In this document: positions 24,043 to 31,993 of the stretch, one piece after another | Layout of the letters: each line of letters begins with the position of its first letter | How positions within the stretch are numbered: the first letter of the stretch is position 1 | From: Peptoniphilus raoultii | GTDB taxonomy: Bacteria; Bacillota; Clostridia; Tissierellales; Peptoniphilaceae | DNA: 64,000 nucleotides | Assembly: GCF_900099555.1 (NCBI RefSeq) | Contig: NZ_FMWM01000002.1 | Span: 682,001 to 746,000, forward strand | Direction of reading: 5' to 3' | Position numbers and translations under genes: made by a program | Notes under the pieces: generated by a model | What the model was told of the DNA's origin: nothing | Databases searched by the model: none | Seen by the model: only the letters and a program-made list of their open reading frames with translations

Positions 24043-25385
24043 TGAAATTTAAAGATTTAATCTTTATGGCCATTAGAAATTTAAAGACAAGAAAATTAAG
24101 GACTTTTTTAACAGTTCTTGGCGTTATTATTGGTGCAACTTCTGTTGTCGTTATGATTTCTGTGGGCATAGGTTATAAAAAATCCATGGTCGATGCCTTT
24201 GCCTCTATGGGTTCTTTAACTACTATGGAAATTAGAAAAGACTATTATGATGAAGAAACTCAGATGCAAGGAACGGGAGAAAAAAAATTAAATGATGTTG
24301 CCGTAAAAGAGATAGAAAAAACCAGCCATGTAATTGGAGTTATGCCAATTTATCTTGGAAATGTTTCCTTGCAATCAGGGAAATATGCCAATGAATATAT
24401 TCAGCTCAGGGCCATGCCTCCTGATTTAATGGACCAATTTGGTTACAAATTAGGAGAGGGGAGATTTTTGCAAAATAGCGATATGTCTGGGGGAGTTGTC
24501 TTAGGTTCTGAAGTTACAAAAGAATTTTATGATCCAAAAAAGCCTAATGTAAGATTTGGCATGGAAGATAAGGTTAAGCCCTTTGAATCAAGAATTTCTA
24601 TAACAAGTATACAAAAAGAATCAAATGATCGTGGCGGTGGCGGATACAATTATAATGAAAATGAATCCTCCTATGATGAAAGAATAAAAGTTGTGGGAAC
24701 TTTGGAAGACAATCCAAACGACTGGGAAAATTCCAGAACAATTTTTATGACTATAGGTTATATGAAGAAAATAATGAAAAATTTTGACCAATCCAAGGGC
24801 ACAAAGACAAAATTTGGAGATTATAATTCCATTGTTATTAAAGTCGATGATTTAAAGAATATGACAAAAGTTCAGGAGGACTTAAAGGCAATTGGTTATC
24901 ATGCTGTAAATTATTTGGCAGAATATGTAAATCAAATGAGTAAGCAGCTTGCCGTTGCACAAGCAGTTTTAGGAGCAATAGGGGCCATATCCTTTTTAGT
25001 AGCTTCAATTGGTATAACAAACACAATGATTATGTCAATCTATGAAAGAACTAAGGAAATTGGCGTTATGAAAGTTATTGGAGCATCAATTAAAGATATA
25101 GAAAAATTGTTTTTAGTTGAGGCTGGATTTATAGGATTTTTTGGCGGAGTTTTGGGAACAATAATTTCCTTTTTGCTCTCCATTATTTTAAATATTTTGG
25201 GCAAGGGATTTTTAATGAGTCAAATGCCCCAAGATACAATGACAAGTCCAAAACTATCAGTAATTCCCATTTGGTTAGTAATTTTGTCAATTGTACTTTC
25301 AACAGTAATTGGAGTAATTTCAGGCTATCTGCCAGCAAGGCGTGCTATGAAACTTTCAGCCATAGATGCAATAAGAAGTGAATAA
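24042..25385 (+). CDS. MacB/FtsX-like ABC transporter permease
   Basis: 447 residues with the MacB permease plan: N-terminal coupling helix and span 1 (AIRNLKTRKLRTFLTVLGVIIGATSVVVMISVGIG), an extracellular MacB-type domain of about 240 residues with a Gly/Asn-rich loop (RGGGGYNYNENES), then three C-terminal spans including SIGITNTMIMSIYERTKEIGVMKVIGAS and a terminal LPARRAMKLSAIDAIRSE. The start overlaps the preceding stop (TAATG). With the ATPase and the anchored beta-sandwich protein it forms a three-gene exporter; cargo unknown. Confidence 0.93.
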   Translation: MKFKDLIFMAIRNLKTRKLRTFLTVLGVIIGATSVVVMISVGIGYKKSMVDAFASMGSLTTMEIRKDYYDEETQMQGTGEKKLNDVAVKEIEKTSHVIGVMPIYLGNVSLQSGKYANEYIQLRAMPPDLMDQFGYKLGEGRFLQNSDMSGGVVLGSEVTKEFYDPKKPNVRFGMEDKVKPFESRISITSIQKESNDRGGGGYNYNENESSYDERIKVVGTLEDNPNDWENSRTIFMTIGYMKKIMKNFDQSKGTKTKFGDYNSIVIKVDDLKNMTKVQEDLKAIGYHAVNYLAEYVNQMSKQLAVAQAVLGAIGAISFLVASIGITNTMIMSIYERTKEIGVMKVIGASIKDIEKLFLVEAGFIGFFGGVLGTIISFLLSIILNILGKGFLMSQMPQDTMTSPKLSVIPIWLVILSIVLSTVIGVISGYLPARRAMKLSAIDAIRSE

Positions 25386-25472
25386 GAATTTTAAAAATAG
25401 AGGGTAGATACATGCTGATTTTCAACAAAAGTTTCCCATTCACTTAAAAATAGAATACAAAATTAAATAAAA

Positions 25473-25500
25473 AAGAGCAGTTTTAGGCTGCTCTTATTTT
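25473..25500. terminator. Bidirectional terminator between exporter operon and GNAT gene
   Basis: AAGAGCAG (25473-25480) / CTGCTCTT (25488-25495) with a 7-nt loop; T-rich on the plus strand (ATTTTTA) and, read on the minus strand, CTCTTTTTTATTT. Confidence 0.9.
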
Positions 25501-25506
25501 TATAAA

Positions 25507-26631
25507 TTATATATTCTTTTGATAAATTCTATAGGTTTTATCTTTTTTTGCTCCAAATTTTTCTATATCGTTAATCATTGGTTTATTAAAGTCCCAAATT
25601 GTGGATCCTTCTAAAATTGTATAACCTTTTTTCACTGCATTTTTAAAGACGTGAAGGTAAATTGAAGATGTAACCCCCTTGTTTCTATATTCAGGAATTA
25701 CCATTAATACAAACATCCTAACCCTTTGTATTTTATTTTTCAAAAATAAAAATTTAATTTTGTTAATAAGTCCAAGCTTTCCTTTGAAATTTTTTAAAAT
25801 CTCATTGTAATCTGGCAGGCTTAAAGCAAATCCAATAGGCCTATTTTCATTATTCCATGCTATCACAACCAAATCTTCTATAACAAGACCTTGCATTTGC
25901 TTGAAAATTCCCTCAACGTCATCTTTTGTTATAGGGAGAAAATCTTCCCAGCTTTCCGGCATGGCTTCCTTTAAAATTTTATAAACTGCTTCAAGTTCTC
26001 CTTCTAAATTATTTTTTAAATCAACTGCTTTTGTATAATAGCTATATCTTTTTTGGACTTGGGGAATAAGACCTGAAAGTTTTTCAATTTTTTCCGCAAG
26101 TTCAAATTTATCTGCCTTATAGGCGAAGACATCGTGATAAAATTCAAATCCATAAGCCAAAAACTGCTTATTATAATAATCCATATTATAGACATTCATA
26201 ACTGATGGATATTTGTCAAAGGCATTAATTAAAAATCCTCTGTTGTCCTCACCGTCAGGTAGGCTTACAGGTCCTCTAATATTTTTTATATCGTGGCCTT
26301 TAAAGAAATTTACACATGCATCAAGAAGACCTTTTGAAATTTCATTGCCGTCAAATGCTTCATATTGAGAAATGTATCCAACTTTTGAATTATGAAATTT
26401 ATTTATTTCTTCATCAATATAGGCCAGAATCCTTCCGACAACTTCTCCATTTTTTATGGCTAAAAATAATTTATGGGGGCAGGAAGCTAGTCTATTATTT
26501 TTCCCCTTAATATATTCTATATAGTCGTCATAGAGGGGATATATATAATATTTATTTTTCTCATAAATTTTATAGACAAGGTCTGCAAAATCTTTATAAT
26601 CTTTTTCACTAATTACTTCTTTTATTTCCAC
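25507..26631 (-). CDS. GNAT-fold acyltransferase-like protein
   Basis: 374 residues. The C-terminal part has a GNAT core: MFVLMVIPEYRNKGVTSSIYLHVFKNAVKKGYTILEGSTIWDFNKPM, with RNKG as a pyrophosphate-loop-like motif. The N-terminal half (KLFLAIKNGEVVGRILAYID, NIRGPVSLPDGEDNRGFLI) resembles a second GNAT-like lobe seen in YghO-type proteins. Substrate unknown. GTG 26631 is preferred to a TTG at 26655: AGGTGG lies 6 nt upstream of the GTG, and the TTG would overlap the xpt stop. It is the second gene of an xpt operon. Confidence 0.8.
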   Translation of the reverse strand: MEIKEVISEKDYKDFADLVYKIYEKNKYYIYPLYDDYIEYIKGKNNRLASCPHKLFLAIKNGEVVGRILAYIDEEINKFHNSKVGYISQYEAFDGNEISKGLLDACVNFFKGHDIKNIRGPVSLPDGEDNRGFLINAFDKYPSVMNVYNMDYYNKQFLAYGFEFYHDVFAYKADKFELAEKIEKLSGLIPQVQKRYSYYTKAVDLKNNLEGELEAVYKILKEAMPESWEDFLPITKDDVEGIFKQMQGLVIEDLVVIAWNNENRPIGFALSLPDYNEILKNFKGKLGLINKIKFLFLKNKIQRVRMFVLMVIPEYRNKGVTSSIYLHVFKNAVKKGYTILEGSTIWDFNKPMINDIEKFGAKKDKTYRIYQKNI

Positions 26632-26641
26632 TATTGGCCAC

Positions 26642-27214
26642 CTATTTAAACTCAAAAGTTCCCTTATCTATAGATTTTATTATTGCCTGTGAATAAAGGT
26701 TATAGCCCATGGATCTAATAAGATCTCCCCCGCCAAGATAGGATTTTTCTATGGCAACAGAAACTCCCTTTATTTTTGCCCCTGCCATATTTGCAAGTTC
26801 AATCATTCCCTTTAGGGCATTTCCTTCAGATAAAAAGTCATCAATAATTATAATTTCATCATTTTCATTTAAAAATTCCTTAGAAACTGTAATCTTATAT
26901 TCTTTTTTTGTTGTAAAAGATTTTACATGGCTTTGCCAAATATTGTCACCAATATTTAGGGTTTTTTGTTTTTTGCAAAATACAACAGGAATATAAGCTA
27001 TATGGGCAGAAAGAACTGTTGCAAGTGCAATGCCACTTGCTTCTATTGTTAAAATTTTTGTAATTTTTTTTTCTTTAAAATGACTGGCAATATCCTCGGC
27101 TAATTTATTTAAAAAATTAATATCCAATTGGTGATTCAAAAATGAATCTACTTTGATAATATCTCCTGCAAGGATTTTTCCATCTTTTTTTATTTTGTCT
27201 TCTAAAAGTTTCAT
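26642..27214 (-). CDS. xpt: Xanthine phosphoribosyltransferase
   Basis: Salvages xanthine to XMP with PRPP. 190 residues aligning well with Bacillus Xpt as I remember it: LLEDKIKKDGKIL, KVDSFLNHQLD, ILTIEASGIALATVLS, the PRPP-binding IIIIDDFLSEGNALKG and VAIEKSYLGGGD. ATG 27214 is chosen because GGAGG lies 5 nt upstream; an in-frame ATG 12 nt earlier would cover that site. No purine riboswitch fits in the short leader, unlike Bacillus xpt. Confidence 0.94.
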   Translation of the reverse strand: MKLLEDKIKKDGKILAGDIIKVDSFLNHQLDINFLNKLAEDIASHFKEKKITKILTIEASGIALATVLSAHIAYIPVVFCKKQKTLNIGDNIWQSHVKSFTTKKEYKITVSKEFLNENDEIIIIDDFLSEGNALKGMIELANMAGAKIKGVSVAIEKSYLGGGDLIRSMGYNLYSQAIIKSIDKGTFEFK

Positions 27215-27279
27215 AAAAACCTCCAAGCTATATTATTACATTCTTTTTACAAAAATGAAAGTATAAGTAAAATTTTATA

Positions 27280-27288
27280 TGTTATAAT
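27280..27288 (+). promoter_or_regulatory. Extended -10 promoter of the nitroreductase-tsa operon
   Basis: TGtTATAAT at 27280-27288, 16 nt before ATG 27305; the ribosome site AGGTGAT follows closely. Confidence 0.5.
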
Positions 27289-27304
27289 ATTCACAGGTGA
27301 TAGT

Positions 27305-27829
27305 ATGTTTTTAGATTTAACGAAAAAAAGAAGAAGTATTAGAAAATTTACTGACAGAAAAATTACTGATGAAGAAATAGACTATATTTTTGAATGTGCC
27401 CTTCGTGCACCAACAGCAAAGGGAAGAGATGCTTTAAAATATTTCATCATTAAGGATAAAAAATCAATTGAAAAAATTTCAGAATTTAAAAAGATGGGAT
27501 CAGCTTTTGTTCCAGGAGCAAATCTTGTCATTGTAGTTATTTCTGATAAATTACTTGCTGAAAATACCTTCCACCAAGATGCTTGTATTGCAGCTTCATA
27601 TCTTCAGCTTGCAATAGCTGACAAGGGCCTTGGATCAACATGGGTTAATGTTACTGATGCAGTGGATAAGGATGGAAATTTATCACAAGATGTCCTTCAT
27701 AGGATGCTTAAACTTGAAGACAAATATAATGTTGAATGTTTAATTGCTCTTGGCGAGCCGGGAGAAGAAAAGGGTCCAAAAGAAGCCTTTAAATTTGAAA
27801 ATCACGTAAAGGAAATTACTATAGATTAA
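27305..27829 (+). CDS. Nitroreductase family protein
   Basis: FMN-dependent oxidoreductase-like protein, 174 aa. The N-terminal LTKKRRSIRKFTDRKITDEEIDYI supplies the FMN-phosphate Arg residues. CALRAPTAKGRDALKYFII, DACIAASYLQLAIADKGLGSTWVNV and CLIALGEPGEEK are the other family blocks. Its electron donor and substrate are unknown. It is the first gene of a unit running into tsaE (stop/start overlap TAATG). Confidence 0.9.
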   Translation: MFLDLTKKRRSIRKFTDRKITDEEIDYIFECALRAPTAKGRDALKYFIIKDKKSIEKISEFKKMGSAFVPGANLVIVVISDKLLAENTFHQDACIAASYLQLAIADKGLGSTWVNVTDAVDKDGNLSQDVLHRMLKLEDKYNVECLIALGEPGEEKGPKEAFKFENHVKEITID

Positions 27830-28290
27830 TGGAAATTAAATTAGAAACACTTGATAAGACTCATGCCCTTGGAAAATTTTTAGGAGAAAATTTAAAAGAG
27901 GGTATGGTTTTATTACTTAATGGAGATTTAGGAGCAGGCAAAACAACTTTAACAAAATCCCTTGCAGAGGGTCTGGGAATAAAAGGTCCGGTAACAAGTC
28001 CAACTTTTACAATAGTTAATATCTATAGGGGGAAAATAAATCTTTATCATATTGACACCTATAGACTGGAAGAGGGTCTCGATACCATGTATTTGGATTT
28101 TGATGAATATTTTTATGGTGATGGAGTAACTGTTGTGGAATGGGCAAATAAAATTGCAAATTCTCTGCCAGAAGAATATTTAGAATTTAATATAAAATTA
28201 GAAGATGGCATAAGAAAAATAAAAATTTCTTATGCAGGTGAGAAATATAAGGTTTTAGGGGAGAAAATTTATGAAAATTTTGGCTCTTGA
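27829..28290 (+). CDS. tsaE: tRNA t6A synthesis ATPase TsaE
   Basis: ATPase needed for cycling of the threonylcarbamoyl-transfer complex that makes t6A37 in tRNAs reading ANN codons. 153 residues with Walker A LNGDLGAGKTTLTKSLA, then GIKGPVTSPTFTIVNIY, HIDTYRLEE and a Walker B-like VTVVEWANKI. It overlaps the nitroreductase stop and overlaps tsaB by 20 bp. Confidence 0.95.
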   Translation: MEIKLETLDKTHALGKFLGENLKEGMVLLLNGDLGAGKTTLTKSLAEGLGIKGPVTSPTFTIVNIYRGKINLYHIDTYRLEEGLDTMYLDFDEYFYGDGVTVVEWANKIANSLPEEYLEFNIKLEDGIRKIKISYAGEKYKVLGEKIYENFGS

Positions 28291-28942
28291 CACATCAACA
28301 AGGACAACAAGTTTAGCCCTGACAGAAGATGAAAATGTCCTTGGACTTTTTTCATTAACGGGGTCAGTTTATCATAGCGAATCAATAGATGCCATGATTA
28401 GAGATATTTTTGAAAAGTTTGACTTTGACATTAATGACATAGATTTAATAGGAGTTGGAATTGGCCCAGGCTCTTTTACAGGAATTAGGATTGGACTTTC
28501 CTTTGCAAAAGTTTTGGCCCAAGTTTTAAAAAAAGATATTGTAAGCGTATCATCACTTGATGCCCTTGCTTTAAGAGAAGAGGGTCTTGTTGCACCTTTA
28601 ATTGATGCTAGACGTGGACTTGTCTATGCAAGTTTAATTGAAAATAGAGAAGATTTTAAAATTATTCTTCCTGATCAAATAATAAGTATTGAAGAATTTT
28701 CAAAAATTGTGGGCAATAGAGAAGTCACCCTTCAAGGAGTTGACTGTCCCAAATTTTTAGGATATTTTCAAAAGGCAAGGGCTGGAAAATTCCTACAAAT
28801 GGATGCAAAGTATATAGCTGCTCTCGCCCTAAAAAAATATAAAGAAGAGGGAGCAGAGGACTTTTATAAGCTTGTGCCCAACTATTTGAAATTATCTCAA
28901 GCGGAGAATAATTATGCCAATAGAAATAAGAAAAGCTTTTGA
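28271..28942 (+). CDS. tsaB: tRNA t6A synthesis protein TsaB
   Basis: Actin-fold, inactive paralogue of TsaD that scaffolds the TsaD-TsaE complex. 223 residues starting MKILALDTSTRTTSLAL, with YHSESIDAMI, the diagnostic GIGPGSFTGIRIGLSFAK and APLIDARRGLVYASL. GGGGAGA precedes the ATG inside the tsaE end. It is part of the compact tsaE-tsaB-rimI-tsaD cluster. Confidence 0.95.
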   Translation: MKILALDTSTRTTSLALTEDENVLGLFSLTGSVYHSESIDAMIRDIFEKFDFDINDIDLIGVGIGPGSFTGIRIGLSFAKVLAQVLKKDIVSVSSLDALALREEGLVAPLIDARRGLVYASLIENREDFKIILPDQIISIEEFSKIVGNREVTLQGVDCPKFLGYFQKARAGKFLQMDAKYIAALALKKYKEEGAEDFYKLVPNYLKLSQAENNYANRNKKSF

Positions 28943-29348
28943 AGATGATGTAAATGCAATTTTTAATATAGATAAATTTTCCTTTGACTTACCTTGGTCA
29001 AAAAAATCTATAAGAATGCTTATTGTTGAAGATAAGTTAGCTGAAATATTAATTGCAGCCCTTGATGGAAAAGTTACTTCTTATATTTCTTATATGAAAA
29101 TTTTCGATGAAATTCATATACAAAATGTGGCAACTGCTCCAGAATATAGGGGTAGGGGAATTGGCAGCAAACTTTTAAAGCATTTAATTAGCTATGCAGA
29201 TGACAACAATTTAAAAATCACTTTAGAAGTCAATACAAAAAATACTAGGGCCTTAAGTCTTTATAAAAAGTATGGATTTAAGGCTGTTTCAATAAGAAAA
29301 GATTATTACGGCATTGACAAAGATGCCTTTATTATGTGGAGAGATTAA
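28914..29348 (+). CDS. rimI: Ribosomal-protein-alanine N-acetyltransferase (RimI type)
   Basis: GNAT acetyltransferase, 144 aa, predicted to acetylate the N-terminus of S18. Motifs: DLPWSKKSIRML, IQNVATAPEYRGRGIGSKLLKHLI (acetyl-CoA loop) and LEVNTKNTRALSLYKKYGFKAVSIRKDYY. It overlaps tsaB by 29 bp. Its usual position between tsaB and tsaD in Firmicutes supports the name; the actual substrate is inferred. Confidence 0.92.
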   Translation: MPIEIRKAFEDDVNAIFNIDKFSFDLPWSKKSIRMLIVEDKLAEILIAALDGKVTSYISYMKIFDEIHIQNVATAPEYRGRGIGSKLLKHLISYADDNNLKITLEVNTKNTRALSLYKKYGFKAVSIRKDYYGIDKDAFIMWRD

Positions 29349-29349
29349 C

Positions 29350-30345
29350 ATGATAACTTTAGCAATAGAATCATCTTGTGACGAAACTTCCTGTGCCCTT
29401 TTAAAAGATGGAAGGGAAGTTCTTGCAAATATTATTGCATCACAAATAGATACTCATAAAAAATATGGAGGCGTTGTACCTGAAATTGCTTCAAGGCAAC
29501 ACGTTGAGGCTATAAATACTGTTATAAATGAGGCCATGGCAAAATCAAATCTTACTTTTGAAGATATTGATTTAATAAGTGCAACAAGAGGGCCAGGACT
29601 TATCGGAGCTCTTCTTGTGGGTTTAAGTGCAGGAAAAGCCCTTGCCCTTGGACTTAATAAACCCTTTTTAGGAATCAATCATATTATGGGCCATGTATGT
29701 GCAAATTATATAGTCCATAAGGATTTAAAACCGCCATTTATTGGTTTAATAATTTCTGGGGGGCACACTTATTTAATTGAAGTTAAAGATTTTATAGACT
29801 TTAAAATTTATGGAACAACTGTTGATGATGCAGCAGGAGAAGCCTTTGACAAAGTTGCAAGGGCAATGAATCTTCCCTATCCTGGCGGCCCGGTTATTGA
29901 TAGACTTGCAAAAGATGGAAAAGAAACTATAAGTTTTCCAAGAGTTATGATAAAAGAAGATTCCTATAATTTTTCTTTTTCCGGACTTAAGACGGCAGTT
30001 TTAAATTATATAAATCAAAAAAATCAAAAGGGAGAAGAAATTATAAAAGAGGATTTGGCAAAATCATTTCAAGAAGCAGTTGTTGATGTTTTAGTAGAAA
30101 AAACTTTTAGATTAACTTATGAAAAAAATATGGATATAATTGTCCTATCAGGAGGAGTTTCTGCAAATTCAAGAATAAGGGAAGCCTTTGAAGAAAAGGG
30201 CAAAAAAGAGGGCATAAAAATTTATTACCCAACTTTAGATTTATGCACAGATAATGCAGCCATGATTGGATCAGCGGCCTATTATTTATATAAATCTGGC
30301 AAATATGATACAAATACCTTTGCCGATCCAAATCTATCTTTATAA
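29350..30345 (+). CDS. tsaD: tRNA N6-adenosine threonylcarbamoyltransferase
   Basis: Catalytic subunit for t6A37 formation, metal-dependent, cytoplasmic, 331 aa. It begins ITLAIESSCDETSCALL and has VVPEIASRQHVEAI, RGPGLIGALLVG, the metal-binding GINHIMGHVCANY (HxxxH), LIISGGHTYLIE and VLSGGVSANSRIRE. ATG 29350 lies 1 nt after the rimI stop; GGAGAG (29338-29343) precedes it. An upstream TTG in frame is less likely because the family starts at this Met. No clear terminator follows. Confidence 0.96.
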   Translation: MITLAIESSCDETSCALLKDGREVLANIIASQIDTHKKYGGVVPEIASRQHVEAINTVINEAMAKSNLTFEDIDLISATRGPGLIGALLVGLSAGKALALGLNKPFLGINHIMGHVCANYIVHKDLKPPFIGLIISGGHTYLIEVKDFIDFKIYGTTVDDAAGEAFDKVARAMNLPYPGGPVIDRLAKDGKETISFPRVMIKEDSYNFSFSGLKTAVLNYINQKNQKGEEIIKEDLAKSFQEAVVDVLVEKTFRLTYEKNMDIIVLSGGVSANSRIREAFEEKGKKEGIKIYYPTLDLCTDNAAMIGSAAYYLYKSGKYDTNTFADPNLSL

Positions 30346-30447
30346 TTAAGCAAGCTAAAATTTAGACTCATTTTTTTATATAAAATTAAAATAGGTATAT
30401 AATTTTTGTAAAAAATTTGTTATAGTTATTTAGGAAGGGGTGATGGC

Positions 30448-30957
30448 ATGAAATATTTATCTACAAAAAAACTAACAATTCTTGCTATGTTTATGGCATT
30501 AACTACAATAGCTACAATGGTTATTCATATTCCAATTCCTGCAACAAAGGGCTACCTAAATATTGGGGATACAGTTTTAATTTGTGCAGGCCTTTTAATG
30601 GGAAGAACTAGTGGAGCTCTTGTTGGCGGAATAGGATCAGCTTTAGCTGACATATTGTTAGGCTATACTTATTATGCACCGATAACATTAGTAGTAAAAG
30701 GTCTTGAAGGCTACGTTTGCGGAGCTCTTCGTGAAAAGACAAATCTGCACTTTATTATTTGCGGACTAATCGGTGGAATTGTAATGGCAATTGGTTACTT
30801 ATTGGCAGAAGGAATTATTCTTTATAATTTCCCAACAGCAATTTTATCTTTTGTACCAAATTTATTACAAGGCATTGCAGGAGCATTACTTGCAGATTTA
30901 TTGTATCCAATCTTAAAAAAAGCAGTTTTTGATGAAATAAATTTCACAGAACATTAA
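30448..30957 (+). CDS. ECF transporter S-component (vitamin uptake, substrate unknown)
   Basis: 169-residue protein with 5-6 hydrophobic spans. KKLTILAMFMALTTIATMVIHIPIPATKGYLNIGDTVL and GALVGGIGSALADILLGYTYYAPITLVVKGLEGYVCGAL follow the ECF S-component pattern of the PF07155-like group, whose members import pyridoxine, HMP or similar. No riboswitch is visible in the leader to name the substrate. TGtTATAGT (30418-30426) is a likely extended -10. AGGAAGGGGTGAT precedes ATG 30448. Confidence 0.85.
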   Translation: MKYLSTKKLTILAMFMALTTIATMVIHIPIPATKGYLNIGDTVLICAGLLMGRTSGALVGGIGSALADILLGYTYYAPITLVVKGLEGYVCGALREKTNLHFIICGLIGGIVMAIGYLLAEGIILYNFPTAILSFVPNLLQGIAGALLADLLYPILKKAVFDEINFTEH

Positions 30958-30970
30958 AAAAACATAAAAA

Positions 30971-31007
30971 AATAGCTAACATAAAAAAGTGTTAGCTATT
31001 TTTTTGA
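30971..31007. terminator. Terminator between the ECF gene and the LRR gene
   Basis: AATAGCTAACA (30971-30981) / TGTTAGCTATT (30990-31000), 8-nt loop, T-run after. The A-run before it makes it usable from both directions for these convergent genes. Confidence 0.9.
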
Positions 31008-31018
31008 CCTTATTTAAT

Positions 31019-31609
31019 TTATTTTTCTACATGAGTTGTTGGGTCGAAAGCTCTTTCGTGTAAAAATTCAATAGAACTTGGAACCTTAACTTCCATAATT
31101 GCATTTTTGTTAAATGAATACATATCAACTTTCTTTAAAGATTCAGGTAATTTAAGTTCTTGAATTTTATTTTTATAAAAAGCAGAAACACCAATTTCTT
31201 CTAAAGTATCTGGCAAATTAATTTCTTCGATTTCATTTAAAGCAAAGGCAGATGGTCCAATAAATTCAACATTTTTTGACATCTTAACATCTACTAATTT
31301 ATTTCTATAAAAAGCGAAGCCTGCAATTTTTTTAACTGAATCAGGAATAATAACTTCTGTAATAGAATTTTGACCAAAGGCATCGTAACCAATTTCTTCA
31401 ACTGTTTCAGGAATAACTACAGATTCAAATCTTCTTCTGAAAAAACAATTTTCTCCAATAACTCTAACAGGAACTCCTTCAGGGCTTTCTTTTGGAATAA
31501 TAATTTCAGTAATTCCTTCTGCTTTAACCTTATCCTTGCCTGCTCTTGTCATACCGACAATAACATCACCCTTAAAAATAAAATCGTCTAATGTAAAATT
31601 TTGATCCAT
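31019..31609 (-). CDS. BspA-type leucine-rich repeat (LRR_5) protein
   Basis: 196 residues made of about six 22-23-residue LRR_5 repeats with the pattern 'I-E-E-I-G-x-x-A-F-x-x-N-x-I-x-E-V-x-I-P-D-S-V' (VVIPETVEEIGYDAFGQN, VIIPDSVKKIAGFAFYRN, INLPDTLEEIGVSAFYKN). No signal peptide or anchor is visible, so it is probably cytoplasmic, unlike many BspA adhesins. ATG 31609 is chosen because GGGAGG lies 7 nt upstream; earlier in-frame Met codons lack such a site. Function unknown; protein binding is likely. Confidence 0.9.
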   Translation of the reverse strand: MDQNFTLDDFIFKGDVIVGMTRAGKDKVKAEGITEIIIPKESPEGVPVRVIGENCFFRRRFESVVIPETVEEIGYDAFGQNSITEVIIPDSVKKIAGFAFYRNKLVDVKMSKNVEFIGPSAFALNEIEEINLPDTLEEIGVSAFYKNKIQELKLPESLKKVDMYSFNKNAIMEVKVPSSIEFLHERAFDPTTHVEK

Positions 31610-31668
31610 TATGTATCCTCCCATACTCATAGTCATAACTTAATTAAATTATAGCATATTTTGTGGAT

Positions 31669-31697
31669 TTTATAAAGGAAAGGACAAATTTTGTCAA
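31669..31697 (-). promoter_or_regulatory. Promoter of the LRR_5 gene
   Basis: Minus strand TTGACA (31697-31692), 17 nt, TATAAA (31674-31669). A second extended -10 (TGCTATAAT, 31656-31648) lies closer to the gene. The remaining sequence up to 31880 shows nothing further that I can name. Confidence 0.6.
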
Positions 31698-31883
31698 TAA
31701 TTGTCTTAATTTATTATAAAAGTCGCAATTCTTTTCTAAAAGTAAGGGAAAATTACCTATTAATTCCTTAAATGATTTAAGGAGGGCTCTTAAGGGTATG
31801 AAATTAATAGAAAGATGCCCCTTTTTTATCATGGAACTTAAATTATTTAAAAATAAAGGCATTTTTTGAAAGTAAAATATTAG

Positions 31884-31914
31884 TTGACAGTACATAGTAG
31901 TTTATGATAAACTA
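31884..31914 (+). promoter_or_regulatory. Promoter with palindromic operator before the PhaE-like gene
   Basis: TTGACA (31884-31889) is followed after 16 nt by GATAAA as a weak -10, which lies inside the perfect palindrome TAGTTTA-TGA-TAAACTA (31898-31914). A symmetric site over the -10 looks like a repressor operator. A looser pair ACTATTTTA / TAAAATAGT (31911-31919, 31956-31964) lies downstream in the leader. Confidence 0.55.
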
Positions 31915-31993
31915 TTTTAGCCAGTGATTTTGTAGTTGGTTACAGGTTTAGTTAGGTAAAATAGTAAAAAATAAAATGAAAATGGAGGAAGAG

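Noticed and set aside
25386-25472. Possible small gene after the MacB-like permease
   Set aside because: No start with a ribosome site; only the bidirectional terminator is convincing.
26642-27300. Possible purine riboswitch before xpt
   Set aside because: The leader is under 90 nt and lacks the conserved purine-aptamer loops; only a short promoter region fits.
31644-31895. 83-codon open frame on the minus strand upstream of the LRR_5 gene
   Set aside because: No ribosome binding site, no recognisable protein features, and it lies across the promoter region of two divergent genes.
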